60,626 nucleotides of DNA from Sporolactobacillus mangiferae (lineage in GTDB: Bacteria > Bacillota > Bacilli > Bacillales > Sporolactobacillaceae), in contig NZ_JAMAST010000014.1 of NCBI RefSeq assembly GCF_023336505.1, forward strand, positions 1 through 60,626. Reading direction: 5' to 3'. Shown here piece by piece: positions 1-10,059 of the stretch (position 1 is the stretch's first letter; each line of letters starts with the position of its first letter). The notes beneath the pieces were generated by a model. It was not told the origin of the DNA. It made no database searches and saw nothing but the letters and a program-made list of their open reading frames with translations. A program made the translations under genes and the position numbers.

Positions 1-5
1 CATAT

Positions 6-78
6 GGAGGATTAGCTCAGCTGGGAGAGCGTCTGCCTTACAAGCAGAGGGTCATAGGTTCGAGCCCTATATCCTCCA
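6..78 (+). tRNA. tRNA-Val (anticodon TAC)
   Basis: The acceptor stem GGAGGAT pairs with ATCCTCC, and the discriminator is A at 78. The anticodon loop is CTTACAA, giving anticodon TAC. The T arm GGTTCGAGCC is standard. The 3' CCA is not encoded, since T residues follow directly. It is the first of eight closely spaced tRNAs that are probably co-transcribed from an rRNA operon lying upstream of the window. Confidence 0.97.
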
Positions 79-88
79 TTTTTATAAT

Positions 89-161
89 GCCGGTCTAGCT
101 CAATTGGTAGAGCAACTGAATCGTAATCAGTAGGTTGGGGGTTCAAGTCCTCTGACCGGCA
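89..161 (+). tRNA. tRNA-Thr (anticodon CGT)
   Basis: The acceptor arms GCCGGTC and GACCGGC pair, the anticodon stem is ACTGA/TCAGT and the loop is ATCGTAA. The anticodon is therefore CGT, reading ACG. CCA is not encoded. The Thr tRNA at this position in B. subtilis carries TGT, so the first anticodon base differs here. Confidence 0.95.
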
Positions 162-170
162 TTTTAATGT

Positions 171-245
171 GAGCCACTAGCTCAGGGGTAGAGCATCTGA
201 CTTTTAATCAGAGGGTCGAAGGTTCAAATCCTTCGTGGCTCACCA
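171..245 (+). tRNA. tRNA-Lys (anticodon TTT)
   Basis: The acceptor arms GAGCCAC and GTGGCTC pair. The anticodon stem TCTGA/TCAGA encloses the loop CTTTTAA, anticodon TTT. The discriminator A at 242 is followed by an encoded CCA (243-245). Confidence 0.97.
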
Positions 246-272
246 TTGTTTAATAATTTATGCTTATACTAT

Positions 273-347
273 GCGGAAGTAGTTCAGTGATAGAACATCA
301 CCTTGCCATGGTGGGGGTCGCGGGTTTGAATCCCGTCTTCCGCTCCA
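273..347 (+). tRNA. tRNA-Gly (anticodon GCC)
   Basis: The acceptor arms GCGGAAG and CTTCCGC pair and the discriminator is T. The anticodon loop is TTGCCAT, anticodon GCC. CCA is encoded at 345-347. The first pair of the anticodon stem is a T-G wobble. Confidence 0.96.
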
Positions 348-357
348 TTTTTAATAT

Positions 358-446
358 GCCGGGATGGCGAAATTGGCAGACGCACAGGACTTAAAATCCT
401 GCGGTAGGTGACTACCGTGCCGGTTCGAGTCCGGCTCTCGGCACCA
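358..446 (+). tRNA. tRNA-Leu (anticodon TAA)
   Basis: This is a class II tRNA with a long variable arm (GGTAGGTGACTACC). The anticodon stem CAGGA/TCCTG encloses CTTAAAA, giving anticodon TAA. CCA is encoded at 444-446. Confidence 0.96.
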
Positions 447-459
447 TTTTAAGTTATTT

Positions 460-533
<74 letters not shown>

Positions 534-538
534 TTTTT

Positions 539-612
539 CGGGAAGTGGCTCAGCTTGGTAGAGCACCACGTTCGGGACGTGGGGGTCGCAGGTTCAAATC
601 CTGTCTTCCCGA
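539..612 (+). tRNA. tRNA-Pro (anticodon CGG)
   Basis: The acceptor arms CGGGAAG and CTTCCCG pair. The anticodon stem CCACG/CGTGG encloses TTCGGGA, giving anticodon CGG, which reads CCG. CCA is not encoded. The equivalent B. subtilis tRNA has TGG. Confidence 0.95.
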
Positions 613-686
613 TTTTTGCATTAGAGGAAAGCTTTGGCTTCACGAAACGGAGCTTTCTAGAATATTCGCGGTATTCACATGCTAAT

Positions 687-759
687 GGGGCCTTAGCTCA
701 GCTGGGAGAGCGCCTGCTTTGCACGCAGGAGGTCAGGGGTTCGATCCCCCTAGGCTCCA
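687..759 (+). tRNA. tRNA-Ala (anticodon TGC)
   Basis: The acceptor arms GGGGCCT and AGGCTCC pair. The anticodon stem CCTGC/GCAGG encloses TTTGCAC, anticodon TGC. CCA is not encoded. A 74-nt spacer separates it from tRNA-Pro, longer than the other spacers in the cluster. It is the last tRNA before the terminator. Confidence 0.96.
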
Positions 760-790
760 CTTTTTTAAAAATCAGCGTAAATTTCTGGTA

Positions 791-830
791 CAGTGTTTTT
801 GATCAATGATCAAAAGCACTGTTTTTATTT
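791..830 (+). terminator. Intrinsic terminator of the tRNA operon
   Basis: A 14-bp stem with one G-T wobble (arms starting CAGTG at 791 and ending CACTG at 821) closes on a 3-nt AAT loop and is followed by TTTTTATTT. It lies 31 nt after the last tRNA. The rest of the 760-1097 gap holds this terminator and the ctsR promoter region; I see nothing else in it. Confidence 0.85.
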
Positions 831-1020
831 ATGCAGAGCAAAGGCGATGCTAAGTGGCCCCTGGTCTTTTCGCCAGTGCAGCATGTTTTTTATTCTGTAT
901 CCTGGCACACGCGCCAAAAGTTCATCAAATGAAAAGAAGTGCGTACTTTACATTTTCTACGAATGAGCGAGTCGATGAAGCAGTATTTTTTAACAAACGG
1001 CCAAGTAAAAAATCATTCTG

Positions 1021-1049
1021 TTGATTAATTTGAAAAAATCGTTCATAAT
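1021..1049 (+). promoter_or_regulatory. ctsR promoter (sigma-A type)
   Basis: The -35 TTGATT (1021-1026) and -10 CATAAT (1044-1049) are separated by 17 nt. The expected transcription start near 1056 falls next to the CtsR operator. Confidence 0.65.
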
Positions 1050-1057
1050 AAACTTAT

Positions 1058-1074
1058 AGTCAAAGTTAGTCAAA
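1058..1074 (+). promoter_or_regulatory. CtsR operator
   Basis: A direct heptad repeat AGTCAAA-GTT-AGTCAAA matches the CtsR box (two RGTCAAA heptads with a 3-nt spacer). It overlaps the predicted transcription start, so CtsR binding should block transcription. This implies autoregulation and heat induction of ctsR. Confidence 0.85.
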
Positions 1075-1097
1075 GTCAGGGGAGAGAGGGTGTCCCA

Positions 1098-1562
1098 TTG
1101 AGAAACATTTCTGACATCATTGAAAAATATATAAAAGAAATCCTGGATTCAAATGATAAAGATAATATCAGACTGAAGCGGAGCGAACTGGCGGAAAAGT
1201 TCCAGTGTGTCCCATCGCAGATTAACTATGTCCTGAAAACGCGCTTTTCAATTGAACGCGGCTATGTTGTTGAGAGCAAGCGTGGCGGTGGCGGCTATAT
1301 CCAGGTCGTCAAAGTCCGCCCGGTAACCGATGCGGATCTGATTGATGAAATGATCGGGTTAATTGGGTATAAGTTAACAGAGAGCATGGCGGAATCGATC
1401 ATCATTCATCTTCTTGAAGAACAGGTCATCAGGGAGCGGGAAGCACGACTGATGCTGACCGCTATGGACCATACGGTACTTGATGTAGATGTCCCCCTAA
1501 GAGATATATTGCGTGCGAACCTTTTAAGAGCAATGCTGCAATCACTCACTTACAGCAGATAG
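1098..1562 (+). CDS. ctsR: Transcriptional repressor CtsR
   Basis: Winged-helix repressor of class III heat-shock genes such as clpC, clpE and clpP. At 154 residues it has the usual length. The N-terminal ISDIIEKYIKE helix, the DNA-binding segment KFQCVPSQINYV (about 34-45) and the glycine-rich wing KRGGGGY (61-67), which acts as the heat sensor in the family, are all present. The TTG start is chosen because GGGGAGAGAGGG lies just upstream and the N-terminus matches B. subtilis CtsR. A CtsR box sits at its own promoter. In most Bacillales mcsA and mcsB follow directly; here a 345-nt gap leads straight to clpC, so control of CtsR by the McsB arginine kinase cannot be encoded in this operon. 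Confidence 0.97.
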   Translation: MRNISDIIEKYIKEILDSNDKDNIRLKRSELAEKFQCVPSQINYVLKTRFSIERGYVVESKRGGGGYIQVVKVRPVTDADLIDEMIGLIGYKLTESMAESIIIHLLEEQVIREREARLMLTAMDHTVLDVDVPLRDILRANLLRAMLQSLTYSR

Positions 1563-1614
1563 TCAGTTGCTTGAGCGAATATTTGAGGCTTCCCTTTGGT
1601 ATTCTCCAGACGGA

Positions 1615-1642
1615 TTGGATATAATAAAGTAATTATATCCAG
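1615..1642. repeat. Inverted repeat in the ctsR-clpC spacer
   Basis: GGATATAAT (1617-1625) and ATTATATCC (1632-1640) form a perfect 9-bp inverted repeat with a 6-nt loop, extended by one T-A and one T-G pair. No T-run follows, so it is not a normal terminator. It could be an operator or a transcript-stabilising hairpin. In the rest of 1563-1907 I see no coding remnant, no complete CtsR box (only one isolated GGTCAAA near 1818) and no convincing promoter. Confidence 0.5.
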
Positions 1643-1907
1643 ACTGTTACTGAAGAAAGAACGGATGCATTCGGTAATCTCATAGGTCCTGCAGGCAGCA
1701 AATCAGTGCAAAAAAGGATTGGGACGTTCTCATGCCGAATATATTAAGTACTGATATCACTTGATTTTTTGGCAGCTGTGATTTAGGCTCTAAAAAAGGC
1801 AAAAGAAAGGTCAAAAATCTGCTGCCTGAATAGTGTACAGATAAAGGTTTTTTCAACCGAAACAAAAAGGCCAGTGAAAAAAGAGACAGCAACTAAAGGA
1901 GGCCACC

Positions 1908-4361
1908 ATGATGATGTTTGGACGGTTTACGGAACGTGCGCAAAAAGTGCTCGCGCTTTCTCAGGAAGAGGCGATGCGCTTAGGGCATAACAATATTGGT
2001 ACAGAACATATTCTGCTCGGCCTCGTGCGTGAAGGCGACGGTATTGCTGCTAAGGCGCTGCTTGCTTTAAATCTGGATCCTGAGAAAATCCAGAAAGAAG
2101 TAGAGAGCCTGATTGGCCGCGGAAACGAGGAAGTACAGACGCCTCACTATACTCCGCGAGCGAAACGCGTGATCGAACTTTCTATGGATGAAGCACGAAA
2201 AATCGGACATTCCTATGTTGGAACTGAACATATATTGCTTGGCCTGATTCGAGAAGGTGAGGGTGTTGCGGCACGGGTGTTAAATAATCTCGGCATTAGC
2301 CTGAATAAAGCACGCCAGCAAGTCCTCCAGCTGCTTGGCAGCCATGAGGCAGCTTCGGGAAGTACTCAGGGACGCAACGCCTCGCATGCAAGTACACCGA
2401 CGCTTGACAGCCTGGCAAGGGATCTGACAGCAATGGCGAGCGAGGGATCGCTTGATCCAGTGATTGGCAGAAGCAAGGAAATTGAACGCGTGATTGAAGT
2501 GCTTAGTCGGCGTACAAAAAATAATCCGGTGTTGATCGGTGAACCAGGCGTTGGGAAGACAGCGGTTGCTGAAGGACTGGCTCAGGAAATTGTCAATAAT
2601 GAGGTGCCGGAAATTCTCCGAGACAAGCGTGTGATGACTCTGGATATGGGGACCGTTGTCGCCGGGACGAAATATCGCGGTGAATTTGAAGATCGTCTGA
2701 AAAAAGTAATGGATGAAATTCGACAGGCGGGCAATGTCATACTGTTCATTGACGAACTGCACACCTTGATCGGTGCGGGAGGCGCTGAAGGTGCCATTGA
2801 TGCATCCAATATATTAAAGCCTTCCCTGTCACGTGGAGAGCTGCAATGTATCGGAGCGACCACACTTGATGAATATCGCAAATATATTGAAAAAGACGCA
2901 GCGCTTGAGCGCCGTTTTCAGCCAATTAAAGTCAATGAACCAACGAAGGAACAATCGGTTCAAATTCTAAAAGGTTTGCGTGATCGTTATGAAGCTCACC
3001 ATCGTGTAAAAATTACGGATGAAGCCATTAATGAAGCGGTGCGTCTGTCCGACCGTTATATATCGGATCGTTTTCTTCCGGATAAAGCCATCGATCTTAT
3101 TGACGAAGCAGCGTCGAAAGTCCGGTTGCGCTCCTATACGGCTCCACCAAATCTCAAGGAGCTTGAACAGCGTCTGGAGACGGTTAAAAAGGAAAAAGAT
3201 GCAGCGGTCCAAAGTCAGGAATTTGAAAAGGCTGCGTCACTTCGCGATCATGAACAGAAATTAAAAGAACAGGTTGATCTTTGCAAGAAAGAGTGGAAAG
3301 AAAAACAGGGAAAAGAGAATACTCAGGTACTTCCGGATGATGTAGCCCTTGTTGTTGCGAACTGGACCGGCGTTCCGGTTGTTCGGCTTGAACAGAAGGA
3401 AAGCGAGCGGTTGCTGAACATGGAGTCGATTCTGCATGAACGCGTCATCGGTCAGAATGAGGCCATTGATGCGATTTCTCATGCAATAAGAAGAGCACGT
3501 GCAGGATTAAAAGATCCAAAACGTCCGATTGGTTCATTCATTTTTCTTGGGCCGACCGGTGTTGGGAAAACAGAGCTGGCACGTGCGGTAGCGGAGACTT
3601 TGTTTGGTGACGAAGAGGCTATTATTCGCATTGATATGTCAGAGTACATGGAAAAGCATACAACGTCTCGCCTGGTGGGCTCGCCTCCAGGGTACGTCGG
3701 CCATGAAGAAGGCGGACAGCTGACGGAAAAAGTTCGCCAGAAACCGTATTCGGTGATTCTGTTTGACGAAATCGAGAAAGCACACCCGGATGTCTTTAAC
3801 ATTTTACTCCAGGTTCTTGATGACGGCAGATTAACAGATTCTAAAGGCAGAACGGTTGACTTCCGTAATACCGCGATTATCATGACTTCAAATGTTGGGG
3901 CTAATCAGCTCAAAAAGAATAAATATGTCGGTTTTTCAATTAATGAAGAAGGTCATGAGTACAAGGAAATGAAGGAAAAGGTTATGGGCGAATTAAAACG
4001 CGCGTTCCGCCCGGAATTTCTTAATCGAATTGATGAGATCATTGTCTTTCATGAACTTAAAAAACAGGAGCTGCTTGAAATTGTCACGCTGCTGGCAAAC
4101 CAATTAAAAAACCGACTATCCAGTCAGGGAATTGTCATTGATCTGACGGATGGGGCAAAGACGCAGATCGTTGAGGAAGGTTATGATCCGGAATATGGGG
4201 CACGGCCGCTTCGCAGAGCACTGCAGCGCCGTGTAGAAGATAAACTTTCCGAAGAACTGCTTAAAGGCAATATCCAGAAAGGAACCAATGTCGTGATTGA
4301 TTACAAAGACGGTGAGTATGTGGTCAGTCAAAAAAAGGAACCGGCTGCAGTTAAGTCCTGA
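1908..4361 (+). CDS. clpC: ATP-dependent Clp protease ATP-binding subunit ClpC
   Basis: AAA+ unfoldase that feeds substrates to ClpP in the cytoplasm. It has 817 residues, close to the family norm of about 810. Order: two N-terminal Clp_N repeats (about 1-145, both with GTEHILLGL), first AAA module with Walker A GEPGVGKT (about 211-218), a coiled M-domain with a UVR-like stretch (about 415-470), second AAA module with Walker A GPTGVGKT (about 548-555), and a C-terminal ClpB-D2-small domain. AAAGGAGG sits just before the ATG; the N-terminus [14 protein letters not shown] is typical of ClpC. In B. subtilis ClpC needs the adaptors MecA or McsB; mcsAB are not adjacent here. Confidence 0.98.
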   Translation: MMMFGRFTERAQKVLALSQEEAMRLGHNNIGTEHILLGLVREGDGIAAKALLALNLDPEKIQKEVESLIGRGNEEVQTPHYTPRAKRVIELSMDEARKIGHSYVGTEHILLGLIREGEGVAARVLNNLGISLNKARQQVLQLLGSHEAASGSTQGRNASHASTPTLDSLARDLTAMASEGSLDPVIGRSKEIERVIEVLSRRTKNNPVLIGEPGVGKTAVAEGLAQEIVNNEVPEILRDKRVMTLDMGTVVAGTKYRGEFEDRLKKVMDEIRQAGNVILFIDELHTLIGAGGAEGAIDASNILKPSLSRGELQCIGATTLDEYRKYIEKDAALERRFQPIKVNEPTKEQSVQILKGLRDRYEAHHRVKITDEAINEAVRLSDRYISDRFLPDKAIDLIDEAASKVRLRSYTAPPNLKELEQRLETVKKEKDAAVQSQEFEKAASLRDHEQKLKEQVDLCKKEWKEKQGKENTQVLPDDVALVVANWTGVPVVRLEQKESERLLNMESILHERVIGQNEAIDAISHAIRRARAGLKDPKRPIGSFIFLGPTGVGKTELARAVAETLFGDEEAIIRIDMSEYMEKHTTSRLVGSPPGYVGHEEGGQLTEKVRQKPYSVILFDEIEKAHPDVFNILLQVLDDGRLTDSKGRTVDFRNTAIIMTSNVGANQLKKNKYVGFSINEEGHEYKEMKEKVMGELKRAFRPEFLNRIDEIIVFHELKKQELLEIVTLLANQLKNRLSSQGIVIDLTDGAKTQIVEEGYDPEYGARPLRRALQRRVEDKLSEELLKGNIQKGTNVVIDYKDGEYVVSQKKEPAAVKS

Positions 4362-4395
4362 TTTTGCGTGCAGTTCAGAATGAAAATTGATTTTT

Positions 4396-4428
4396 AGAAG
4401 CCAAAGTTTCTTAGCCTTGGCTTCTTTG
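4396..4428 (+). terminator. Probable terminator after clpC
   Basis: Arms AGAAGCCAA and TTGGCTTCT form a 9-bp stem, followed by a modest T-rich tail (TTTGATTATT). It separates the heat-shock unit from radA. Confidence 0.6.
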
Positions 4429-4484
4429 ATTATTAGGCTCAGCATGATAAGGCTTGAAAAACATTTGTCCCTCCCAAGTCAATT

Positions 4485-4513
4485 TTTACATCAAGCAATC
4501 GATGATATAGGAT
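4485..4513 (+). promoter_or_regulatory. Possible radA promoter
   Basis: TTTACA (4485-4490) and TAGGAT (4508-4513) are 17 nt apart in the 226-nt clpC-radA spacer. The match is partial. A promoter is expected here because a terminator lies just upstream. Confidence 0.35.
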
Positions 4514-4587
4514 GTGGCTTTGATCGTGCCGAAGCTTCGTGTTTTACAAGAGTTCTTCATCAAATGGTATTCAGGTCAGGTGATTAA

Positions 4588-5997
4588 ATGGCAAAAACAA
4601 AAACAATTTTTATCTGCCAGGAATGTGGTTATGAAAGCCCTAAATGGATGGGGCGTTGTCCAAGTTGTCAAAACTGGAATACATTTGTAGAAGAAATCAT
4701 CCGGACGGCATCTCCAACTCATGGAGAAACCGAAAAGGCAGTGAGCGCTCCCTCACGGCTTGCCGATGTAGTTCTTGAAGAGGAGCCAAGAATGAAAACC
4801 AATATGTCCGAGCTGAACCGTGTTCTTGGTGGCGGTGTCGTGCCCGCTTCATTGACACTCGTAGGCGGAGATCCTGGAATCGGCAAATCGACTTTGCTTC
4901 TTCAAACGTCTGAGCAGTTAGCCCGCTCAGGCCATCAGGTTCTCTATATATCCGGAGAAGAATCTGTAAGGCAGACCAAGATGAGAGCGATGCGGCTCGG
5001 CGTTGCTTCCAAGGATCTTTTTGTACTTGCAGAAACGGATATTCAGCACATTGAACGCCAGTTGGCGCATATGCATCCGGAAGTGATGGTGATTGACTCC
5101 ATCCAGACGATCTACAATTCAGAGCTTTCCTCAGCTCCGGGGAGTATTTCCCAGGTTAAGGAGTGTACCGCCTGCCTGCTGCGACTTGCCAAACAGAAGG
5201 GTATTGCGATTTTTATTGTCGGACATGTGACGAAAAACGGGGCGCTGGCGGGACCAAGGACACTTGAACACATGGTGGACACGGTATTATATTTTGAAGG
5301 AGAACGTCATCACACATTTCGTATCCTTAGGGCGGTTAAAAACCGCTTTGGTTCGACGAATGAAATGGGTGTATTTGAAATGAAGGAAGGGGGACTGGTT
5401 GAAGTTGCCAATCCTTCGGAAATATTTCTTCAAGAACGCACTAAAGGGGCGGCGGGATCCGCAGTTACGGCATCTATTGAAGGAACGCGCCCGCTTTTGG
5501 TCGAGGTTCAGGCTCTGGTTACGCCGACAAGCTTCGGCAATCCGCGGCGCATGGCGGCCGGGCTGGACAATCACCGCGTGTCGCTGCTGATGGCTGTCCT
5601 GGAGAAACGGGTTGGTTTTTTACTTCAGAACCAGGATGCCTATGTCAATGTTGCTGGCGGTGTCAAGCTGGATGAGCCGGCGGTAGATCTGGCAGTGGCA
5701 ATGAGCATTGCCTCCAGCTTCAATGATTGCGCGACTGAGGTCGGAGATGCTTTTATCGGCGAAGTTGGACTGACCGGTGAAGTTCGCCGCGTTTCAAGGA
5801 TTGAACAGCGTGTCAATGAAGCAGCCAAACTTGGTTTTACTCGCATTTTCATTCCTGAAAAAAATCTTGGTGGCTGGACACCACCTGAGGAGATTTCATT
5901 GATAGGCGTTGAATCATTGAAGCAGGCGATACAGGAGGCGCTTGTTCCAGCTGAGCGTCGAATGCCGGAATCTGATTTTTTATCAACGGATTTTTAG
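4588..5997 (+). CDS. radA: DNA repair protein RadA (Sms)
   Basis: RecA-like DNA-dependent ATPase that processes recombination intermediates by promoting branch migration. It has 469 residues (family about 455-460). Features: an N-terminal four-cysteine zinc finger (CxxC near 11-14 and CPSC near 26-29), Walker [11 protein letters not shown] (93-102), the diagnostic KNRFG motif (251-255) and a C-terminal Lon-protease-like domain. The ATG follows AGGTGATTA. In B. subtilis the next gene is disA, whose product RadA regulates; here yacL follows instead. Confidence 0.97.
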   Translation: MAKTKTIFICQECGYESPKWMGRCPSCQNWNTFVEEIIRTASPTHGETEKAVSAPSRLADVVLEEEPRMKTNMSELNRVLGGGVVPASLTLVGGDPGIGKSTLLLQTSEQLARSGHQVLYISGEESVRQTKMRAMRLGVASKDLFVLAETDIQHIERQLAHMHPEVMVIDSIQTIYNSELSSAPGSISQVKECTACLLRLAKQKGIAIFIVGHVTKNGALAGPRTLEHMVDTVLYFEGERHHTFRILRAVKNRFGSTNEMGVFEMKEGGLVEVANPSEIFLQERTKGAAGSAVTASIEGTRPLLVEVQALVTPTSFGNPRRMAAGLDNHRVSLLMAVLEKRVGFLLQNQDAYVNVAGGVKLDEPAVDLAVAMSIASSFNDCATEVGDAFIGEVGLTGEVRRVSRIEQRVNEAAKLGFTRIFIPEKNLGGWTPPEEISLIGVESLKQAIQEALVPAERRMPESDFLSTDF

Positions 5998-6098
5998 CAG
6001 GTATCTTGAGGTGATCGGGCAAAAATACAAAAAACGTATGGTAAAAAAAGTTTTGATTTCATGAATTTGTCTATACTGGTTGAAGGGGGTGATTGAAA

Positions 6099-7205
6099 AT
6101 GATTAAAAGAGTTATTCAGCTCTTGTTTCTATTAATAGGCGGAACTTTAGGTTTTGTCTATATACCAAAAATCATGTATCTATTAAATTTGGGGAGCGGA
6201 ATTCCAGAATGGGTCAGTTCACCGTTTGCAGGTATGGTGATCGGGGCCGTCATTATGGCTTTTTTATCATTTTGGTTTGTGGACTCATTGGTTAACTTAA
6301 TTAAGACCTTTGAAGATCGAATTATTAAAGCACCTGTAACGGATGTGCTGTTTGGTACAATCGGACTTTGCTTTGGTTTAGTGATTGCGTTTTTGATCCA
6401 GCTGCCATTGGCGAATCTGCCAATTCCCGGTTTCAGCAACATTTTACCGATCTTCATATATATCTTTCTGGGGTATTTCTTCTTCCAAATTGGCTTTAAG
6501 AAACGCGACGAGCTGCTCGGTCTTTTCCGGCTGCCATCAAGATCCAAAGATCGAAAGAAAGACATGCGCCCGGAAGTGGTCCAGTCCAATGATTATATTC
6601 CTTATAAGATCTTTGATACAAGTGTTATCATTGATGGGCGGATCGCGGATATCTGCCAGACACGCTTTCTTGAAGGCACCATGGTGATCCCGCATTTTGT
6701 TCTTGAAGAACTGCAGCACATTGCGGATTCTTCGGATGTCTTAAAACGCAATCGAGGCAGACGCGGTCTGGATATTTTGAACAAAATTCAAAAGGATCAT
6801 TCCATTCATGTTGATCTTTATGAAGGTGATTATGAAGATATTACGGAAGTTGACAGTAAACTGGTGCGTCTCGCAAAAGAAATTGGCGGGATTGTAGTAA
6901 CGAATGACTTTAATTTAAATAAAGTCTGTGAATTTCAAAAGGTTCCTGTCCTGAATATTAATGATCTGGCAAACGCCGTCAAGCCTGTTGTTTTACCTGG
7001 CGAAGAGCTGCGCGTCCAAGTGATTAAAGATGGCAAGGAACAAAACCAAGGGGTCGGCTATCTTGACGATGGGACAATGATTGTGGTAGAAGAAGGACAT
7101 AGGTATATCGGCAAAACGATTGACGTCGTCATCACAAGCGTCTTGCAGACTTCTGCAGGCAGAATGATTTTTGCCAAACCTAAATTGGTTGAAAAAGCGC
7201 TCTGA
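6099..7205 (+). CDS. yacL: PIN/TRAM-domain membrane protein YacL
   Basis: Predicted membrane-bound nuclease-like protein, 368 residues. About four hydrophobic segments occupy the first 140 residues. A PIN domain follows with the acidic motif [10 protein letters not shown] and the downstream VVTNDFNL, then a C-terminal TRAM domain ([13 protein letters not shown]) that may bind RNA. The ATG at 6099 is chosen because AAGGGGGTG lies 8 nt upstream; an in-frame TTG at 6093 is too close to that site. The physiological substrate of this family is unknown to me. It normally follows disA, which is absent here. Confidence 0.9.
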   Translation: MIKRVIQLLFLLIGGTLGFVYIPKIMYLLNLGSGIPEWVSSPFAGMVIGAVIMAFLSFWFVDSLVNLIKTFEDRIIKAPVTDVLFGTIGLCFGLVIAFLIQLPLANLPIPGFSNILPIFIYIFLGYFFFQIGFKKRDELLGLFRLPSRSKDRKKDMRPEVVQSNDYIPYKIFDTSVIIDGRIADICQTRFLEGTMVIPHFVLEELQHIADSSDVLKRNRGRRGLDILNKIQKDHSIHVDLYEGDYEDITEVDSKLVRLAKEIGGIVVTNDFNLNKVCEFQKVPVLNINDLANAVKPVVLPGEELRVQVIKDGKEQNQGVGYLDDGTMIVVEEGHRYIGKTIDVVITSVLQTSAGRMIFAKPKLVEKAL

Positions 7206-7258
7206 TTGATTTGTTTGAACACCTCGGGGCTTTTTTCGAATTCGGAGGCCATAATCTG

Positions 7259-7948
7259 ATGGACTATCAAGTGGTTGTCCTCGCTGCGGGTCAGGGAAGG
7301 CGAATGGGTGCCGGAGAAAACAAAGTTTTACTTAAACTTGCAGGTTGCCCGGTCATCGTTCATACGCTGCGTACGTTTGATACGGATCCGTCTTGCCAGG
7401 GTATTACTCTGGTTACCCGGGAGGATGAGCAGGATCAGTTCCGCCTGCTGGTCGCTCATTACCATATAACAAAGGTACGTACGTTTGCCCCGGGTGGCAG
7501 TGAGCGTCAGGAAAGTGTTTACTTTGGATTGAAAGCACTTAAAGGAGCACCTGACTCCATTGTGCTCATTCACGATGGTGCGCGCCCTTTTCTGACACAT
7601 GAGCGCATCAAAGCCGCTGCTGAAGCCGCTGCTGAATATGGTGCATCACTGCTTGCTGTTCCGATTAAAGATACAGTAAAACAGGCGGAAGACTTTCAAG
7701 TTGAACGAACACTGGAAAGAGAAAGCTTGTGGGCGGCCCAAACCCCACAGGCTTTTCGATTGTCATTGATTCGAGAAGCTCACCGAAAATGTGCGGACAT
7801 AAATTTTACAGGCACGGATGATGTATCTCTTGTGGAACGGCTGGGCTACTCTGTGAGAATTGTTCCGGGCAGTTATCGCAATATCAAGTTGACGACACCG
7901 GAAGACATGATGATCGCTCAGGTGTTTATGGAAAGAGGGGAGGAATAG
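7259..7948 (+). CDS. ispD: 2-C-methyl-D-erythritol 4-phosphate cytidylyltransferase
   Basis: Third step of the MEP isoprenoid pathway: MEP + CTP to CDP-ME + PPi. It has 229 residues, normal length. The nucleotide-binding loop LAAGQGRRMG with the downstream Lys of NKVLL lies at the N-terminus; VLIHDGARP and the APIKDT-like AVPIKDT motif follow. The ATG is preceded by CGGAGG at 10 nt; the longer in-frame extension has no ribosome site. The next gene, ispF, starts 3 nt after the stop, so the two are co-translated as in related bacteria. Confidence 0.96.
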   Translation: MDYQVVVLAAGQGRRMGAGENKVLLKLAGCPVIVHTLRTFDTDPSCQGITLVTREDEQDQFRLLVAHYHITKVRTFAPGGSERQESVYFGLKALKGAPDSIVLIHDGARPFLTHERIKAAAEAAAEYGASLLAVPIKDTVKQAEDFQVERTLERESLWAAQTPQAFRLSLIREAHRKCADINFTGTDDVSLVERLGYSVRIVPGSYRNIKLTTPEDMMIAQVFMERGEE

Positions 7949-7951
7949 CGA

Positions 7952-8443
7952 ATGAGAATTGGTCATGGCTTCGATGTCCACCAGTTCACCGAAGGACGGG
8001 ATTTAATGATTGGCGGCATCAGGGTTCCGTATGAATTGGGGCTGGCCGGGCATTCGGATGCGGATGTACTGCTTCACGCGATAAGCGATGCGCTGCTCGG
8101 ATCAATTGCCGAAGGCGACATTGGCAAGCATTTCCCGGACACAGATGAAGAATATAAAGACGCGGATTCCAAAGTATTGCTGAAAGAGGTGGCTGCGCTT
8201 GTTCGCGCCAAGGGCTATGAAATCAGCAATGTTGACAGTGTAGTCATTGCGCAGAAGCCAAAACTGGCCCATTATATTCCAGAGATGTGCCGTGTGATCG
8301 CGAATGTGCTGGATATCGATGTGGGACAAGTGAATGTAAAAGCAACAACAACGGAAAAACTCGGTTTTACCGGCAGAGGTGAAGGCATCGCATCTGAGGC
8401 CATTTGTCTGGTGGAAAAAGCAGATAATAAATCATTGCTTTAA
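7952..8443 (+). CDS. ispF: 2-C-methyl-D-erythritol 2,4-cyclodiphosphate synthase
   Basis: Cyclises CDP-ME 2-phosphate to MEcPP, releasing CMP, in the MEP pathway; homotrimer. It has 163 residues, slightly longer than the usual 157-160. Zinc ligands Asp8, His10 and His42 are visible in GFDVHQF and [15 protein letters not shown]. The C-terminal [18 protein letters not shown] motif is intact. It is preceded by GAGGGGAGGAA and closely coupled to ispD. Confidence 0.97.
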   Translation: MRIGHGFDVHQFTEGRDLMIGGIRVPYELGLAGHSDADVLLHAISDALLGSIAEGDIGKHFPDTDEEYKDADSKVLLKEVAALVRAKGYEISNVDSVVIAQKPKLAHYIPEMCRVIANVLDIDVGQVNVKATTTEKLGFTGRGEGIASEAICLVEKADNKSLL

Positions 8444-8502
8444 TTTTTCGGATGATTCGTGAACATTCTGTGGGCAGAACGTGCTAAAATAAACAGGAAT
8501 AA

Positions 8503-10002
8503 ATGAAAGTGGTGAATGCGTTGACAGAAGAAGTCAGGGTACGTTATGCGCCGAGTCCGACAGGTTTTCTGCACATCGGAAACGCACGTACCGCAATTTT
8601 TAATTATCTATTTGCCCGTCACGCCGGCGGCAAATTTATTATTCGTATTGAAGACACCGACCAGAAGCGCAATGTGGATGGCGGCGAAGAGAGCCAGTTG
8701 AAATTCTTAAAGTGGCTTGGCCTTGAATGGGACGAGAGTGTTGACGTGGGCGGTGAGTACGGCCCATATCGTCAGATGGAGCGTTTGGCTATTTATAAAA
8801 AGTATTGGCAGGAACTGTTGGACAAGGGGCTTGCTTACAAGTGTTACTGCACTCCGGAAGAACTGAAGGCTGAACGCGAGGCGCAAATGGCAAGCGGACA
8901 GACCCCTGGTTACTCAGGGAAGTGCCGCCATTTAACAGCGGAACAAATCGCGCAATACGAAGCTGAGGGAAGAAAGCCGACCATTCGCTTTCGCATTCCT
9001 GACGATCAGAAAATCGAGTTTGACGACATTGTCAAAGGTCATCTGACTTTTGATTCGAATGACGTTACTGATTTTGTGATCGTCAAGCAGAATGGCGTTC
9101 CTACGTACAATTTTGCGGTCGTTATTGATGACCATCTGATGAAAATGACGCATGTGCTCCGAGGTGAGGAGCATATTTCCAATACACCAAAACAAATATT
9201 GCTGTTTCGTGCCTTTGGCTGGAAACCCCCGGTTTTCGGCCATATGACGCTGATTGTGAACGAAAATCACAAGAAGTTGAGTAAGCGCGACAATAGCATC
9301 GTTCAGTTCATTGAGCAGTATAAGAACATGGGCTTCCTTCCTGAAGCATTGTTTAACTTTATCACCCTGCTTGGATGGTCGCCGAAGGGTGAGGAGGAAA
9401 TTTTCACCCGCGATGAGTTCATCAAACAGTTTGATGCAAATCGACTGAGCAAATCACCGGCGATGTTTGACAAATCAAAACTGGAATGGATGAATGGCCA
9501 ATACATCAAGAAACTTTCGGAAGAAGACTATCTCGCGCTGACTCTTCCGCACATGATTCATGCCGGGCTTATTCCTGAGGAGATGACCGCTGAACAGCGC
9601 AGATGGGCATCACGTGTCGCGTTGCTTTATCAGGAGCAGCTGCATTATGGTGCGGATATTGTCAATTTGTGTGATATGTTCTTTAACAAGGACATTGAGA
9701 AAGCCGAACTGACGAAGGGCGAGAAGAAAATTCTTGAAGGCGAGCAAGTGAATGATGTGTTAACTGTTTTTGACCGGGAATTGCGCAGTCTCAGTGAATG
9801 GACAGCTGAGGCAATCGCTCCTAAAATAAAAGTGACACAGAAAGAAACAAAGCAACGGGGCTGGAAACTGTATATGCCTATTCGCGTAATTGCGACCGGG
9901 TCGGAGCACGGACCAGAACTTCCGGAAGCTTTGGAATTGATTGGCAGAGATCTTGTTTTAAAAAGACTGGAACATTATTTGTCGGCGCAGCAGACCGTCT
10001 GA
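8503..10002 (+). CDS. gltX: Glutamyl-tRNA synthetase
   Basis: Class I synthetase; in Bacillales it charges tRNA-Glu and also mischarges tRNA-Gln for later amidation by GatCAB. It has 499 residues (B. subtilis 483). The HIGH-type motif HIGN is at 24-27 and the KMSKS-type motif is KLSKR near 257-261. A four-cysteine zinc site is not evident. Start ATG 8503 has CAGGA 7 nt upstream; TTG 8521 after AAGTGGTG would give an N-terminus ([14 protein letters not shown]) closer to the family and is a real alternative. An extended -10 (TGCTAAAAT, 8482-8490) just upstream suggests its own promoter. Confidence 0.96.
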   Translation: MKVVNALTEEVRVRYAPSPTGFLHIGNARTAIFNYLFARHAGGKFIIRIEDTDQKRNVDGGEESQLKFLKWLGLEWDESVDVGGEYGPYRQMERLAIYKKYWQELLDKGLAYKCYCTPEELKAEREAQMASGQTPGYSGKCRHLTAEQIAQYEAEGRKPTIRFRIPDDQKIEFDDIVKGHLTFDSNDVTDFVIVKQNGVPTYNFAVVIDDHLMKMTHVLRGEEHISNTPKQILLFRAFGWKPPVFGHMTLIVNENHKKLSKRDNSIVQFIEQYKNMGFLPEALFNFITLLGWSPKGEEEIFTRDEFIKQFDANRLSKSPAMFDKSKLEWMNGQYIKKLSEEDYLALTLPHMIHAGLIPEEMTAEQRRWASRVALLYQEQLHYGADIVNLCDMFFNKDIEKAELTKGEKKILEGEQVNDVLTVFDRELRSLSEWTAEAIAPKIKVTQKETKQRGWKLYMPIRVIATGSEHGPELPEALELIGRDLVLKRLEHYLSAQQTV

Positions 10003-10059
10003 GCTGATCGGACCGTGTCATCACATTTTGCGTCGGCATGCATAGGTGTATAAAAACGA

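Noticed and set aside
555-809. 84-codon open frame across tRNA-Pro and tRNA-Ala
   Set aside because: It reads through two tRNA genes and a terminator; a by-product of tRNA sequence.
1812-1826. Second CtsR box before clpC
   Set aside because: Only one heptad GGTCAAA is present; the second half-site at the needed distance is missing.
4387-4587. 66-codon open frame directly before radA
   Set aside because: It starts inside the clpC terminator, has no ribosome site and no recognisable family; it is better seen as the radA leader.
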